A stretch of DNA of 64,000 nt. Source: Paratrimastix pyriformis (Eukaryota; Preaxostyla; Paratrimastigidae). The stretch spans positions 77,437-141,436 of the forward strand of contig JAPMOS010000104.1 in NCBI GenBank assembly GCA_027972325.1, read 5' to 3'. The translations under genes were made by a program, and so were the position numbers. This document shows, in pieces, positions 9,259 through 17,089 of the stretch (within the stretch, counting starts at the first letter, position 1; every line of letters begins with the position of its first letter). The notes under the pieces were generated by a model. It was given only the letters and a program-made list of their open reading frames with translations. It did no database searches and was not told where the DNA came from.

Positions 9259-10698
9259 ATGGAAACAAAAGTCATAAATGATCTTATTACACCAGAGCCT
9301 TTAGATTATGGTTACATAATGTCTCGTGAAGTGAAATCAGATAATAGCACAATTCGAAACACTGTTCTTGAGATTTCATGCAATGGTGATAATGAACGAC
9401 AACGATTACGAGATGGTTCATCCACGGCCGCTGAATACAAATATACTCCATCAGAAGATGGGTCACGACCTGATTGGGGTTCGTTAGAATGTGGCATGAC
9501 CCTCGAGATATCAGCTACTGCGAACTTTAATCCGGAACATATAAATTTTACTAATGGAGGTCCAATCCGTATCTTTGACAAACTGATTCTTGGTATTAAT
9601 GGACTGGAGACGACAATCGATAAATATGGTCTTGGTGCTTCGATGTTAAACACATTATCTACTTCAAAAGAAGTCTTAGTTGACGGACAAGGGATGACTG
9701 GGTTCTATCCCGTTGCAACTACTGCAGGTGCATTCGGCGATCGTGCTGATTACAACGCTCAAGAGCGATTCAAAGTGTTTATGATGAACAATGATACTGT
9801 TGATGGTAATCCTGCTACATCTCATAATCATACAGTATATGTCAGATTTCCCTTACCAGTCCCTCAACTGAATTCAACTGATGTATATCGCCCAAATACT
9901 GAGGTGACATTCAAATTCTTCAGAGCGAAAACACATGAATTATTTACTACAGCAGCTACCTTTACTGCGGATGAGATCCCAACAGTGAATGTTGCTGATA
10001 TGAAATTATATGTGAAACTCATTACACCAAACCCAGAACTAGGAATGATCCTCGACCAGCAATACCTAAAATCGAATGTATACCAATATGAACGATTTAA
10101 CTGCAATACTGTGACAGTGGCCATACCAACAGGCAATTTCACATATCCGATATATGATGGTGCCAGCCGTCCAGCAAAAATATTCATTGGATTCCAGAAA
10201 CCCACGGTGAATGATGTACTGGCGAACACAACCGCTCACCCTGATCCCTCATTATTTGAGCCATCCAAGATCACAAAGATATATTTAGAAGTAAATGGTT
10301 CAAAGAATATTCCATATCTCAACCAGCGCGAACTTGGATTCCAGGCAGAGAATTTTGGTCAGGCATATACTGATCTCATGCGATGCACTAAGTTCTATGA
10401 CAATAAGTCTGTATCGTCAATCGTATCTCGATCTCTGTTCAAAAACGGCTATACAATTTTCGCATTTGACCTTCATGAAAATATTAAAGATTTACCAGAG
10501 CTCAATGTAACTAAAACGGCAATAAAATTAAAAGTTTCAAGAGCAAATGTTATTAATGCTGATATTGCTGCTCATGATGCTGTCCCTATGATTCCTGCGG
10601 ATCTGACCTTAAATATGGTCTTCTTAATTGTTTGGGAATGTGCAGCCGTTGCCACTGGTGCGACTCGTATATATGAGGAAGTCTTTGGTAAGAATTAA
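9259..10698 (+). CDS. Major capsid protein, double jelly-roll type
   Basis: The 479-residue product has the length and all-beta character of the Polinton/adintovirus hexon-like capsid protein. It is the largest structural gene and lies after penton and before the basic protein and protease. The E2 counterpart (40318-41666) shares the layout, including an FIGFQ/IAFQP strand, a LMRCTKF/LMKCTKF motif, YTIFAF/YPIFAF and LPELN. E1-E2 identity is low, perhaps 30% by eye. The ATG is preceded by TATATATATAGAATA. The gene is intact. Its product would trimerise into the pseudo-hexagonal capsomers of the shell. Confidence 0.85.
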   Translation: METKVINDLITPEPLDYGYIMSREVKSDNSTIRNTVLEISCNGDNERQRLRDGSSTAAEYKYTPSEDGSRPDWGSLECGMTLEISATANFNPEHINFTNGGPIRIFDKLILGINGLETTIDKYGLGASMLNTLSTSKEVLVDGQGMTGFYPVATTAGAFGDRADYNAQERFKVFMMNNDTVDGNPATSHNHTVYVRFPLPVPQLNSTDVYRPNTEVTFKFFRAKTHELFTTAATFTADEIPTVNVADMKLYVKLITPNPELGMILDQQYLKSNVYQYERFNCNTVTVAIPTGNFTYPIYDGASRPAKIFIGFQKPTVNDVLANTTAHPDPSLFEPSKITKIYLEVNGSKNIPYLNQRELGFQAENFGQAYTDLMRCTKFYDNKSVSSIVSRSLFKNGYTIFAFDLHENIKDLPELNVTKTAIKLKVSRANVINADIAAHDAVPMIPADLTLNMVFLIVWECAAVATGATRIYEEVFGKN

Positions 10699-10737
10699 AT
10701 GATTATATTTATTTTCTCTTCCAAGAATATATAAGAA

Positions 10738-10899
10738 TGCCACAAAGAAAATCCAAAACAACTCATCGTAAAACAACTCATCGCAAATCTCGAGGTGGTG
10801 CCGTATCAAAACGTGTGATTGCCTCAATTGTGAAACGTGTGTTACATCCAGGTGGTGGAATGTTCCTTCCTGGGACTATGCGAACTACAATGCGCTAAA
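10738..10899 (+). CDS. Very basic 53-residue protein, putative DNA-condensing core protein
   Basis: A reading frame from ATG 10738 to TAA 10899 encodes 53 residues rich in K, R, H and T, with a repeated KTTHRK motif at the N-terminus and a GGGMFLPGTMR C-terminal motif. A homologue in E2 (40267-40123, minus, one frameshift) keeps GLMLPGT and a final MR. Position after the capsid gene and before the protease, plus composition, suggest a core protein comparable in role to adenovirus mu/pVII. That is inference. The box ATATATAAGA precedes the ATG. Confidence 0.7.
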
Positions 10900-10922
10900 T
10901 AAATATATGATTGTATTATATA

Positions 10923-11408
10923 ATGAACTATAATCATATATTGAAGATTCATCCTTTACTTGATATTGAAATCACACAAGTTCTAAGTGCGTATACACCA
11001 TTTCTTGGATGTTTCTCGCGTGATGAACTCAAAAAGCTTCCACCATTAAAGAAGGGTGAAAGTATTGTAATCAATATGAACAAATCAAATGAAAGAGGAT
11101 CACATTGGGTATGTGCATTTAATGGTGATGAATACTGTGAATACTTTGATAGCTTCGGATTACTTCCTCCTCCTGAAGTCCGAGATTATTTATATCGTTC
11201 TCGTAAGACATGTATCTATTCCACATTTCAAATCCAAAATATCTTTTCTGTCACTTGTGGATACTTCTGTATGGTTTACATTCTATCTCGTGCTCGTGAT
11301 CGTGCACCTATTGATGTCATTATGATGTTCAAAGTAAGTGCAGAACCAAACGAACAGAAGATGAATGACCGGATATGTATTAAAATACTAAAAAAACTGT
11401 TAAGATGA
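10923..11408 (+). CDS. Adenain-like cysteine protease (maturation protease)
   Basis: The product is about 161 residues. Catalytic elements of the adenain/Ulp1 clan are visible in order: His in GSHWVC (residue 61), Asp in YFDSFG (76), Gln in FQIQN (about 105) and Cys in TCGYFC (112). In Polintons and adenoviruses this enzyme cleaves capsid and core precursors during virion maturation. I chose ATG 10923, preceded by TATTATATA, over the upstream non-ATG extension. It is the last gene of the plus-strand virion cluster. E2 lacks a counterpart at the equivalent site. Confidence 0.9.
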   Translation: MNYNHILKIHPLLDIEITQVLSAYTPFLGCFSRDELKKLPPLKKGESIVINMNKSNERGSHWVCAFNGDEYCEYFDSFGLLPPPEVRDYLYRSRKTCIYSTFQIQNIFSVTCGYFCMVYILSRARDRAPIDVIMMFKVSAEPNEQKMNDRICIKILKKLLR

Positions 11409-11436
11409 GATATTTAATTAATGATAAATCAAATAT

Positions 11437-11640
11437 CTAATCGATGTGAAGTGGCCCCAACTCAATGCTCCCAAATGAATCATTGATATAAACAATTTTT
11501 ATCGGATCACCTGATCTTACACTTTTCTTTTGACATATCGTTGCTTCAAAGTATTTATTCTCATGTGATAGAACAAGTGAAAGTAATGCATCTAATACGG
11601 TGCGATTGATGATCACTACATTGTCTTGGTCCGTTTGCAT
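11437..11640 (-). CDS. Small unknown protein (67 aa)
   Basis: This short frame is preceded by the box TATATAGAAATCA right before its ATG, the best argument that it is a real gene. The product is about 67 residues with alternating hydrophobic and charged positions and no recognisable motif. It lies between the convergent protease and the polymerase gene, downstream of the latter on the same strand. Confidence 0.55.
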   Translation of the reverse strand: MQTDQDNVVIINRTVLDALLSLVLSHENKYFEATICQKKSVRSGDPIKIVYINDSFGSIELGPLHID

Positions 11641-11684
11641 TGATTTCTATATAGTATTATAACATTTTCTTTTTAAATACTTTT

Positions 11685-13496
11685 TTAATTGAAATCGAAT
11701 AAGGTGACATTATGGATTTCAGCAGATTTGACTCCTTCAAATTTCAAGTCACCGATCTGATTACCAATTTCTTCATAATTGCCTTCTTCAGTTATGGCAA
11801 ATCCATCTGTATGTAACCAGACAACTGATGATAAATTGGTCTTTTGTAAGATCTGTAACATCTTATGGCGTCCGTAATGTAATAGGAATGGCATGATACG
11901 AGCATAGTCAGTCGTGAAAGAACGGTTAATCTTATGGAATCGGACATAATGGCTATCACGAACAGGTTTCATGGTGTCAATGAATGATGAATCATCTAAA
12001 TGGGTTTCGTTTTCTTTATCAAGAACCATATTATATGAATTATGTTGCGATAAGGCACCCCATAAACTATTTAAGATTTGTTTCGCTAAATGATTGCCAC
12101 CGACTTTAAACGGATAGAGGTAATCAACAAATTCTTTGAACATTTTGGATCCTTGAAAGACTTTATCACGGGAATAATATAAAAAGTTGGGTTGACCATC
12201 TTCTATGATTGTTGTCTTTAATCCCAGTTTACGGGCATCAAGGATATCAATCAAACAATAATAGTTCTCTGAATTGAACTTGAATGTGATGGCGTTTGTT
12301 GGGTTTCCATTATCTTCAATCTCACAGTGATATATACCAAATTGTAATCGTTCAGTTGAACTATTGAACTGATCATTAGTGAGAGTCATGAATTCACCTC
12401 TCCGAATCGGAAAGATCGGATTGGGTTTCCTCATAATGGATGGATACATCGAAACAAAGTCATATTTATAAACTTGTCCTGTGTATCCACCTTTTTTACA
12501 ATACATTAACGCACTATATGATGCACCATTGATGAAACGTGCTTCGTCTTCTTGAATGGGTTCCGGACAGATGAGTTTCGTGAAATGATAAAACAATTTG
12601 AGTGCAGTCATAGGAATCGTTTGATTAAATGGATTCACTAAGCCTTCTGTCTTTTCCTTAAGTTCCGTAGCCTCACGAACAAACCGATCATAATATTCTT
12701 TCAGATCTTCATCATTCTCGATATATTTTCCCTTAATCATAATATGTGTCTTGTTCATTTCAGATTTAAACTCTGTCATGGTGAAGTTCTTATATTGTTC
12801 TCCATCATACCCCCGATATCCATCTTCAATATCTCGGGTAATCATGATTTTACGATCTGAGAAGGAACTACGTGTATAATGTTTATTATCAACAAATAAT
12901 GTATAATGATTATTTGAAAGCACTAAGTGAAGTTCATTCTTTGAATCATATTGTGATTGATATGTTGCATCTCCATTGACGGTGATACGAATATTCAGTT
13001 TCTTTTCAATCATTGGCATCTTGTCAAGTGGGACCATATCTTCACGAGGGACTTTCAGAAAACGTTTAAATGTTGATGGATAGTGCCAAGGTAACTCAGG
13101 AAGCACTTGTTTTAGTAAGTTATATAGACAATCATTATGTGAATCTGCTCCACCTCGATTGGGTGCTTGACTTGATTGGAACGAATATACTATGAATTTC
13201 TTGAAATGGTCAACGTTATCACCGATTCCATCATAACTCCCCGCTGATGGGAGTGCCACTGGTTGTCCATATTCAGTCATTTTCCCTGAAACCCATCCAC
13301 CGGGATATAAAAATGAGATCATCATCCATCCATGATATCCTTGATCGACGAATGCATGTGACATCTTTTGACAATACTTCTTTATGATCGCCACTTCTGT
13401 TCCAGGAATGTTGGCTGTAAACTTATATGACCAAACCGCATGATTGCGATAGATCAGTTTTAACTTCTTCCGTTCGAATAACTTGATGGTATTCAT
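11685..13496 (-). CDS. polB: Protein-primed type B DNA polymerase (short form)
   Basis: The polymerase domain (about residues 300-603) shows motif A YKYDFVSMYPS (Asp 346), motif B AKQILNSLWG (Lys 472) and motif C HTDGF (Asp 564). The product is only 603 residues, well short of usual Polinton polymerases, and I see no 3'-5' exonuclease motifs. The N-terminal 300 residues instead contain SHNDCLYNLL (Cys 123) and a downstream SNNHYTLF (His 197), a Cys...His pattern reminiscent of OTU-like cysteine proteases; this is a tentative reading. The enzyme would copy the linear genome from protein-primed ends. TATATAGA abuts its ATG, and the conserved non-coding block 13500-13930 lies directly upstream. 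Confidence 0.88.
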   Translation of the reverse strand: MNTIKLFERKKLKLIYRNHAVWSYKFTANIPGTEVAIIKKYCQKMSHAFVDQGYHGWMMISFLYPGGWVSGKMTEYGQPVALPSAGSYDGIGDNVDHFKKFIVYSFQSSQAPNRGGADSHNDCLYNLLKQVLPELPWHYPSTFKRFLKVPREDMVPLDKMPMIEKKLNIRITVNGDATYQSQYDSKNELHLVLSNNHYTLFVDNKHYTRSSFSDRKIMITRDIEDGYRGYDGEQYKNFTMTEFKSEMNKTHIMIKGKYIENDEDLKEYYDRFVREATELKEKTEGLVNPFNQTIPMTALKLFYHFTKLICPEPIQEDEARFINGASYSALMYCKKGGYTGQVYKYDFVSMYPSIMRKPNPIFPIRRGEFMTLTNDQFNSSTERLQFGIYHCEIEDNGNPTNAITFKFNSENYYCLIDILDARKLGLKTTIIEDGQPNFLYYSRDKVFQGSKMFKEFVDYLYPFKVGGNHLAKQILNSLWGALSQHNSYNMVLDKENETHLDDSSFIDTMKPVRDSHYVRFHKINRSFTTDYARIMPFLLHYGRHKMLQILQKTNLSSVVWLHTDGFAITEEGNYEEIGNQIGDLKFEGVKSAEIHNVTLFDFN

Positions 13497-13515
13497 TCTA
13501 TATAATATACTATAT
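13497..13515 (-). promoter_or_regulatory. Promoter box of the DNA polymerase gene
   Basis: Read on the minus strand, TATATTATATAGA directly precedes the polymerase ATG. In E2 the fragment ends at the same kind of box (46985-46997), after which foreign sequence begins where the polymerase ATG should be. Confidence 0.55.
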
Positions 13516-13930
13516 ACTTTTTTTCTTTAAGTAGTTTTTTTGATTATTTCCATTAATTTCCGTTTCTGAAGTGGTAAAACACTTAGTTAGAAGTATTCTG
13601 ATGGGTTTCCATCAAAAAATCATGTATGTAAATTTTGACATAAGTTTGACATGTTGACATGTTTTGACAGGCGCTCATTCATTAATGACCGGCAACCTTA
13701 GATTTCATTCCAGCCTTGTTACATATGTTACATAGTTCATGAAACGTTATAAACATTTATAAATATTTATAAATTCTGAAAAGTTATTCCAAAAATGAGA
13801 TTTTCCTATAGTAATTTCCCTGAAAAATGCCAAATGGTGAGATAGCTCATTAACTATGCGGAATTGAGCTAAGAACCAACATTACACACATGATCTACAC
13901 ATAAAAACCATTCAGAATATGTTATCATAA
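13500..13930. other. Conserved non-coding block (candidate replication origin or control region), E1 copy
   Basis: No reading frame is supported here, yet long stretches match the reverse complement of E2 46530-46997 in the same order. The shared parts include a GATGG...CCATC hairpin (13600-13613), a cluster of TTTGACAT-like direct repeats (13633-13671), CAACCTTAG, an ATGAAACGTTATAAACATTT segment (from 13739) running into AT-rich TTTATAAATATTTA, TTATTCCAAAAAT, TTTTCCTATAG, and TAGCTCA-TAACTA-CGGAATTGA. Capsid genes of the same elements are far more diverged. Hairpin, iteron-like repeats and AT-rich stretch together resemble an origin or a long regulatory region; the function is not established. 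Confidence 0.8.
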
Positions 13931-13974
13931 TGATCACAAGTTCATATAATATTGTAATTCAATGCTATATGAGC

Positions 13975-14196
13975 TTATTGCTGTTCAAATTCAAAAATTG
14001 TCTTATTTTTCTGATGTTTCTGTGATTTCTCGTGATGAACTAGATTAGATCTCATCACATCCGTGTTACAATATTCACAATGAATACGTTCTTTGAGATA
14101 TGCAAGGTGTTTCTGTTTGAAGGCTGCATCTTCATGGTATCGTCGTTTGAAATAGGAAACTTGATTACCAATATCATCGGCTATTAAATGTTCCAT
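13975..14196 (-). CDS. C2H2-type zinc-finger protein (73 aa)
   Basis: The small protein contains one finger, C-x2-C (CEYC) followed by H-x5-H (HHEKSQKH), of the U1/matrin-like type. Basic residues follow the finger. Related single fingers occur in E1 at 20497-20650 and 25741-26158, suggesting an expanded family. TATAATATACA precedes the ATG. It probably binds nucleic acid; the target is unknown. Confidence 0.75.
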   Translation of the reverse strand: MEHLIADDIGNQVSYFKRRYHEDAAFKQKHLAYLKERIHCEYCNTDVMRSNLVHHEKSQKHQKNKTIFEFEQQ

Positions 14197-14237
14197 TGTA
14201 TATTATAATATTATATATTATTTTTCTTTAAATTAAT

Positions 14238-15008
14238 TTAATTTTCCTCGAAAAACTTATTTAATTCAAGGTTCTCTCTGATGTCCAACGTATGAAGATC
14301 ATTTCTTATGGACAATAACCGATTATCAATATCGTTCAGTATTGTTAATATTCTACCAAATACCGTTTTTAGGACTAACCGATCTTGCTTTGAATTCACG
14401 ATATCATTATCAGTGAGGAGATAAGGGATACGAATTCGATTATTATGGAGTGCAGCCGCGACATGTCGTATGAATGTTATTCCTAAATCATATTTCCTAA
14501 CTAGACTCGCATCGTCCTTCACATAAGACAATTTTAACGAATCGGAAAACTTGTTAAAAAGGGAACTCCATTGAATAATAATTTCCCCATTCGTATCGTC
14601 GAGCTGACTCTTATTAAGTCTTTCAAGATGAATCTTCGTATAGTCTTTGAGCTGAGAATAACCTTCGTAATTTATCGTTTTTAGAAATGTCAATGACTGT
14701 GCGGCATCGTCAACCATTGTCTGATATTGCTTATCAAAATCCTGAATTTTTGACTTGACCTTTTGCAAAGACCTCATAATTGTCTTGAAACAATATGGAG
14801 TCGCATTACAGTAATTTTCGTCCGACATAATTGTTTTCAATTTGGATATAGAGCGTATTGGTTCAAGTCTGGTCATTACGTCATGAATCGTCTTATGGTA
14901 TTCTCGTAGCGATTCCAGTTCTAACTCTTCGTTTCGTATGAATATTTTGAGTTCAGTTTCACACGATTCTTTTAAACTGTCAGTCATTTTTTCATATAAT
15001 GATTTCAT
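14238..15008 (-). CDS. Helical protein of unknown function (256 aa)
   Basis: The product is a soluble, largely helical protein with charged N-terminal heptads (residues 1-60) and more leucine- and isoleucine-rich helices later. It has no signal peptide, membrane segment or known motif. The start is supported by AATATATAGA immediately before the ATG. It is the middle of three minus-strand genes between the conserved non-coding block and the integrase. Its style resembles neighbours at 15051, 22302 and 23144, but I cannot show homology. No function assigned. Confidence 0.7.
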   Translation of the reverse strand: MKSLYEKMTDSLKESCETELKIFIRNEELELESLREYHKTIHDVMTRLEPIRSISKLKTIMSDENYCNATPYCFKTIMRSLQKVKSKIQDFDKQYQTMVDDAAQSLTFLKTINYEGYSQLKDYTKIHLERLNKSQLDDTNGEIIIQWSSLFNKFSDSLKLSYVKDDASLVRKYDLGITFIRHVAAALHNNRIRIPYLLTDNDIVNSKQDRLVLKTVFGRILTILNDIDNRLLSIRNDLHTLDIRENLELNKFFEEN

Positions 15009-15050
15009 TCTATATATTATAAATCTATATAATTTATTTTTAAATTGTTT

Positions 15051-15917
15051 TTAATTCATATGATATTTTACGTAATCGTGATTCGATCTACAATAGTGCT
15101 GTAAAAATATCTCACGATTTTCATGCCTGAATATCGGATGTATGTGCAGCTCCCCCCGATGACGTTTATGTCTGTGATCTGGATAACGAAAGCTCTTACG
15201 TGTCGCAAAATTATCAGCATCCATATCAAAATCAACATCTTTGAATTTATTAAAATTCAATGTGTTTGACGAGAACATTTGATGAAAATATGAATGGAAG
15301 AGATTTAGATGACCGATATAATCTCTTCTTGAGAATAAATATTGATCATTTATCGTGGACACATTAGGATCATCTTCCTTACATCGTAATACTTTATGTC
15401 TCGTAATTTGAATCACATCATTGTCTGTTTTTATAGTAGCAAAACGTATTGTAGTTATCAGACAGATTGATGCAGGAATGAGCTCATTTGAGATCAATGT
15501 TATGAGGTTTGATAGATAAACGATCCTGGAAATAATTTCATTAACAGGAGAAGCATCTATATTTGAAACGACAAAACGTTGAAAGTTTCTATGAAGATCT
15601 ATGAGATGATCCTTTCTCCATAGAAACATCATGGCTTCATTCGCTAAGTAATCGTATATTAGATCCATCATATCATTATGACATATGATATCACAAACGT
15701 GTTTCGTCTTCCCGATTAATGTTGACGAATCGGGGTAAAAACTGGGAGTTGTTCTCTTAAACCATTCATCGTAGAAGTTATATATTTTGTCCATTTCATC
15801 GATTTCATTTTGATAGACTGTCATGAGTTGGTCTTTCAGACGATAATACCTCTGACATAATCCTTGGAACAATTCCAATGCAATCTGTTTTGATTCAGAT
15901 AATGGTTTGAAATTCAT
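15051..15917 (-). CDS. Helical protein of unknown function (288 aa)
   Basis: The product is helical with several hydrophobic stretches (around residues 105-160), though none is a convincing membrane anchor. The C-terminus is rich in histidine and arginine (DHRHKRHRGELHIH near residue 250). The ATG follows AATATATAGA and is divergent from the integrase across about 60 bp. No family recognised. Like the 14238 gene it is uninterrupted, which argues that it was maintained until recently. Confidence 0.7.
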   Translation of the reverse strand: MNFKPLSESKQIALELFQGLCQRYYRLKDQLMTVYQNEIDEMDKIYNFYDEWFKRTTPSFYPDSSTLIGKTKHVCDIICHNDMMDLIYDYLANEAMMFLWRKDHLIDLHRNFQRFVVSNIDASPVNEIISRIVYLSNLITLISNELIPASICLITTIRFATIKTDNDVIQITRHKVLRCKEDDPNVSTINDQYLFSRRDYIGHLNLFHSYFHQMFSSNTLNFNKFKDVDFDMDADNFATRKSFRYPDHRHKRHRGELHIHPIFRHENREIFLQHYCRSNHDYVKYHMN

Positions 15918-15979
15918 TCTATATATTATAAATCTATATATTATCTTTCTAAATAACTAATTTCTTGTGTAATTAATAT
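15918..15979. promoter_or_regulatory. Divergent promoter region, unknown gene / integrase
   Basis: The 62-bp gap is AT-rich. It contains AATATATAGA on the minus side, abutting the 15917 start, and TTAATAT abutting the integrase ATG on the plus side. A copy of AAATCTATATA lies in the middle. Confidence 0.45.
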
Positions 15980-17083
15980 ATGGATTGGTCAAAATTACTA
16001 GGTCCAAAACAAACTAAAAATACTGTTCTCAATCAATTACTATCTATTCCACAACGTGATTCTAAAAAGACTGCTTCTCGATTCTATCTTGTTGATCCTC
16101 ATATTATTAACCAAGCTGATCTCCTGTATCTGCCACATGATCATGATTTTAAATATCTCTTACTTGTTGTCGATATCGGAAGTCGTCAATGTGATGCTGA
16201 ACCTCTGAAATCTAAAGATGCAACAGCTGTTCGTGATGCCTTTATTAAAATATATAAACGGAAAATACTTGATATCCCTCTCAAAATTGAAGTCGATGAT
16301 GGTAGTGAATTCAAAGGTCCTTGTCTGAAATTCTTTAAAGATCATAAGGTTTTGGTTCGTGTCGGAAAGGTTAATCGACATCGTATGCAGGGTATCGTCG
16401 AAAGATATAATCAGATGATTGCTTATGCATTATTCAAACGAATGTCGGCACAGGAGTTATTAACAGGAAAAACATCTCGTGAATGGATCAAAGTATTGCC
16501 TTCATTAATAGAATTTATTAATCAACGTGCTGAGAAACGTGTTCGTAAGTTAAGACAACTCTATCGTCCTGGAGAATTAAATGATCCCATTCAGCAACAA
16601 CCAAATTTCGAATACATCTATCCACTTGGTTCTTCTGTCCGTGTTGAACTGGATGAACCTATTGATATTGTCACTCGAAAACGGTTACCTGGTCGATTTC
16701 GTTCAACTGATATACGTTTTGATCCTCAAGTCAGAACAATCGTTGATCTTGTCATTCGTCCTGATAGCCCTGTCTTATATCTGCTCAATGATCCAGAAAA
16801 CAAGGCAGAATATGAAAATGTAGGATATTCACGTAATCAGTTACAACTTGTCAAGAATAATGAATCATATCATCATGGAAAAGATCTTCAAATCCCAAAA
16901 GAAAATGATCAATATATCATCGACAAGATCATCTCCAAACATATTATCAAGAAAAAGATTTTTTACAAAGTCTCTTGGGTGGGTTACCCTGATGAAAAAG
17001 ACTTCACTTTAGAACCTAAAGCTCAATTAATCAAGGATGTGCCTCAATTAATAGAACAGTTTGAAAAACAACATAAAAAATAA
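15980..17083 (+). CDS. DDE integrase with C-terminal chromodomain
   Basis: The 367-residue product is a retroviral-type (rve) integrase. The acidic triad is visible: Asp in QADLLYLP (47), Asp in VDDGSEF (106) and Glu in GIVERYN (141), with about 34 residues between the last two. The C-terminal 60 residues (KVSWVGYPDEKDFTLEP) form a chromodomain, as in Polinton and chromovirus integrases, which may direct insertion to marked chromatin. An N-terminal zinc-binding HHCC motif is not evident. The enzyme explains the 5-bp CAACC duplication around E1. The gene is intact and its 3' end converges with the helicase gene, 7 bp away. Confidence 0.93.
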   Translation: MDWSKLLGPKQTKNTVLNQLLSIPQRDSKKTASRFYLVDPHIINQADLLYLPHDHDFKYLLLVVDIGSRQCDAEPLKSKDATAVRDAFIKIYKRKILDIPLKIEVDDGSEFKGPCLKFFKDHKVLVRVGKVNRHRMQGIVERYNQMIAYALFKRMSAQELLTGKTSREWIKVLPSLIEFINQRAEKRVRKLRQLYRPGELNDPIQQQPNFEYIYPLGSSVRVELDEPIDIVTRKRLPGRFRSTDIRFDPQVRTIVDLVIRPDSPVLYLLNDPENKAEYENVGYSRNQLQLVKNNESYHHGKDLQIPKENDQYIIDKIISKHIIKKKIFYKVSWVGYPDEKDFTLEPKAQLIKDVPQLIEQFEKQHKK

Positions 17084-17089
17084 GATCAT

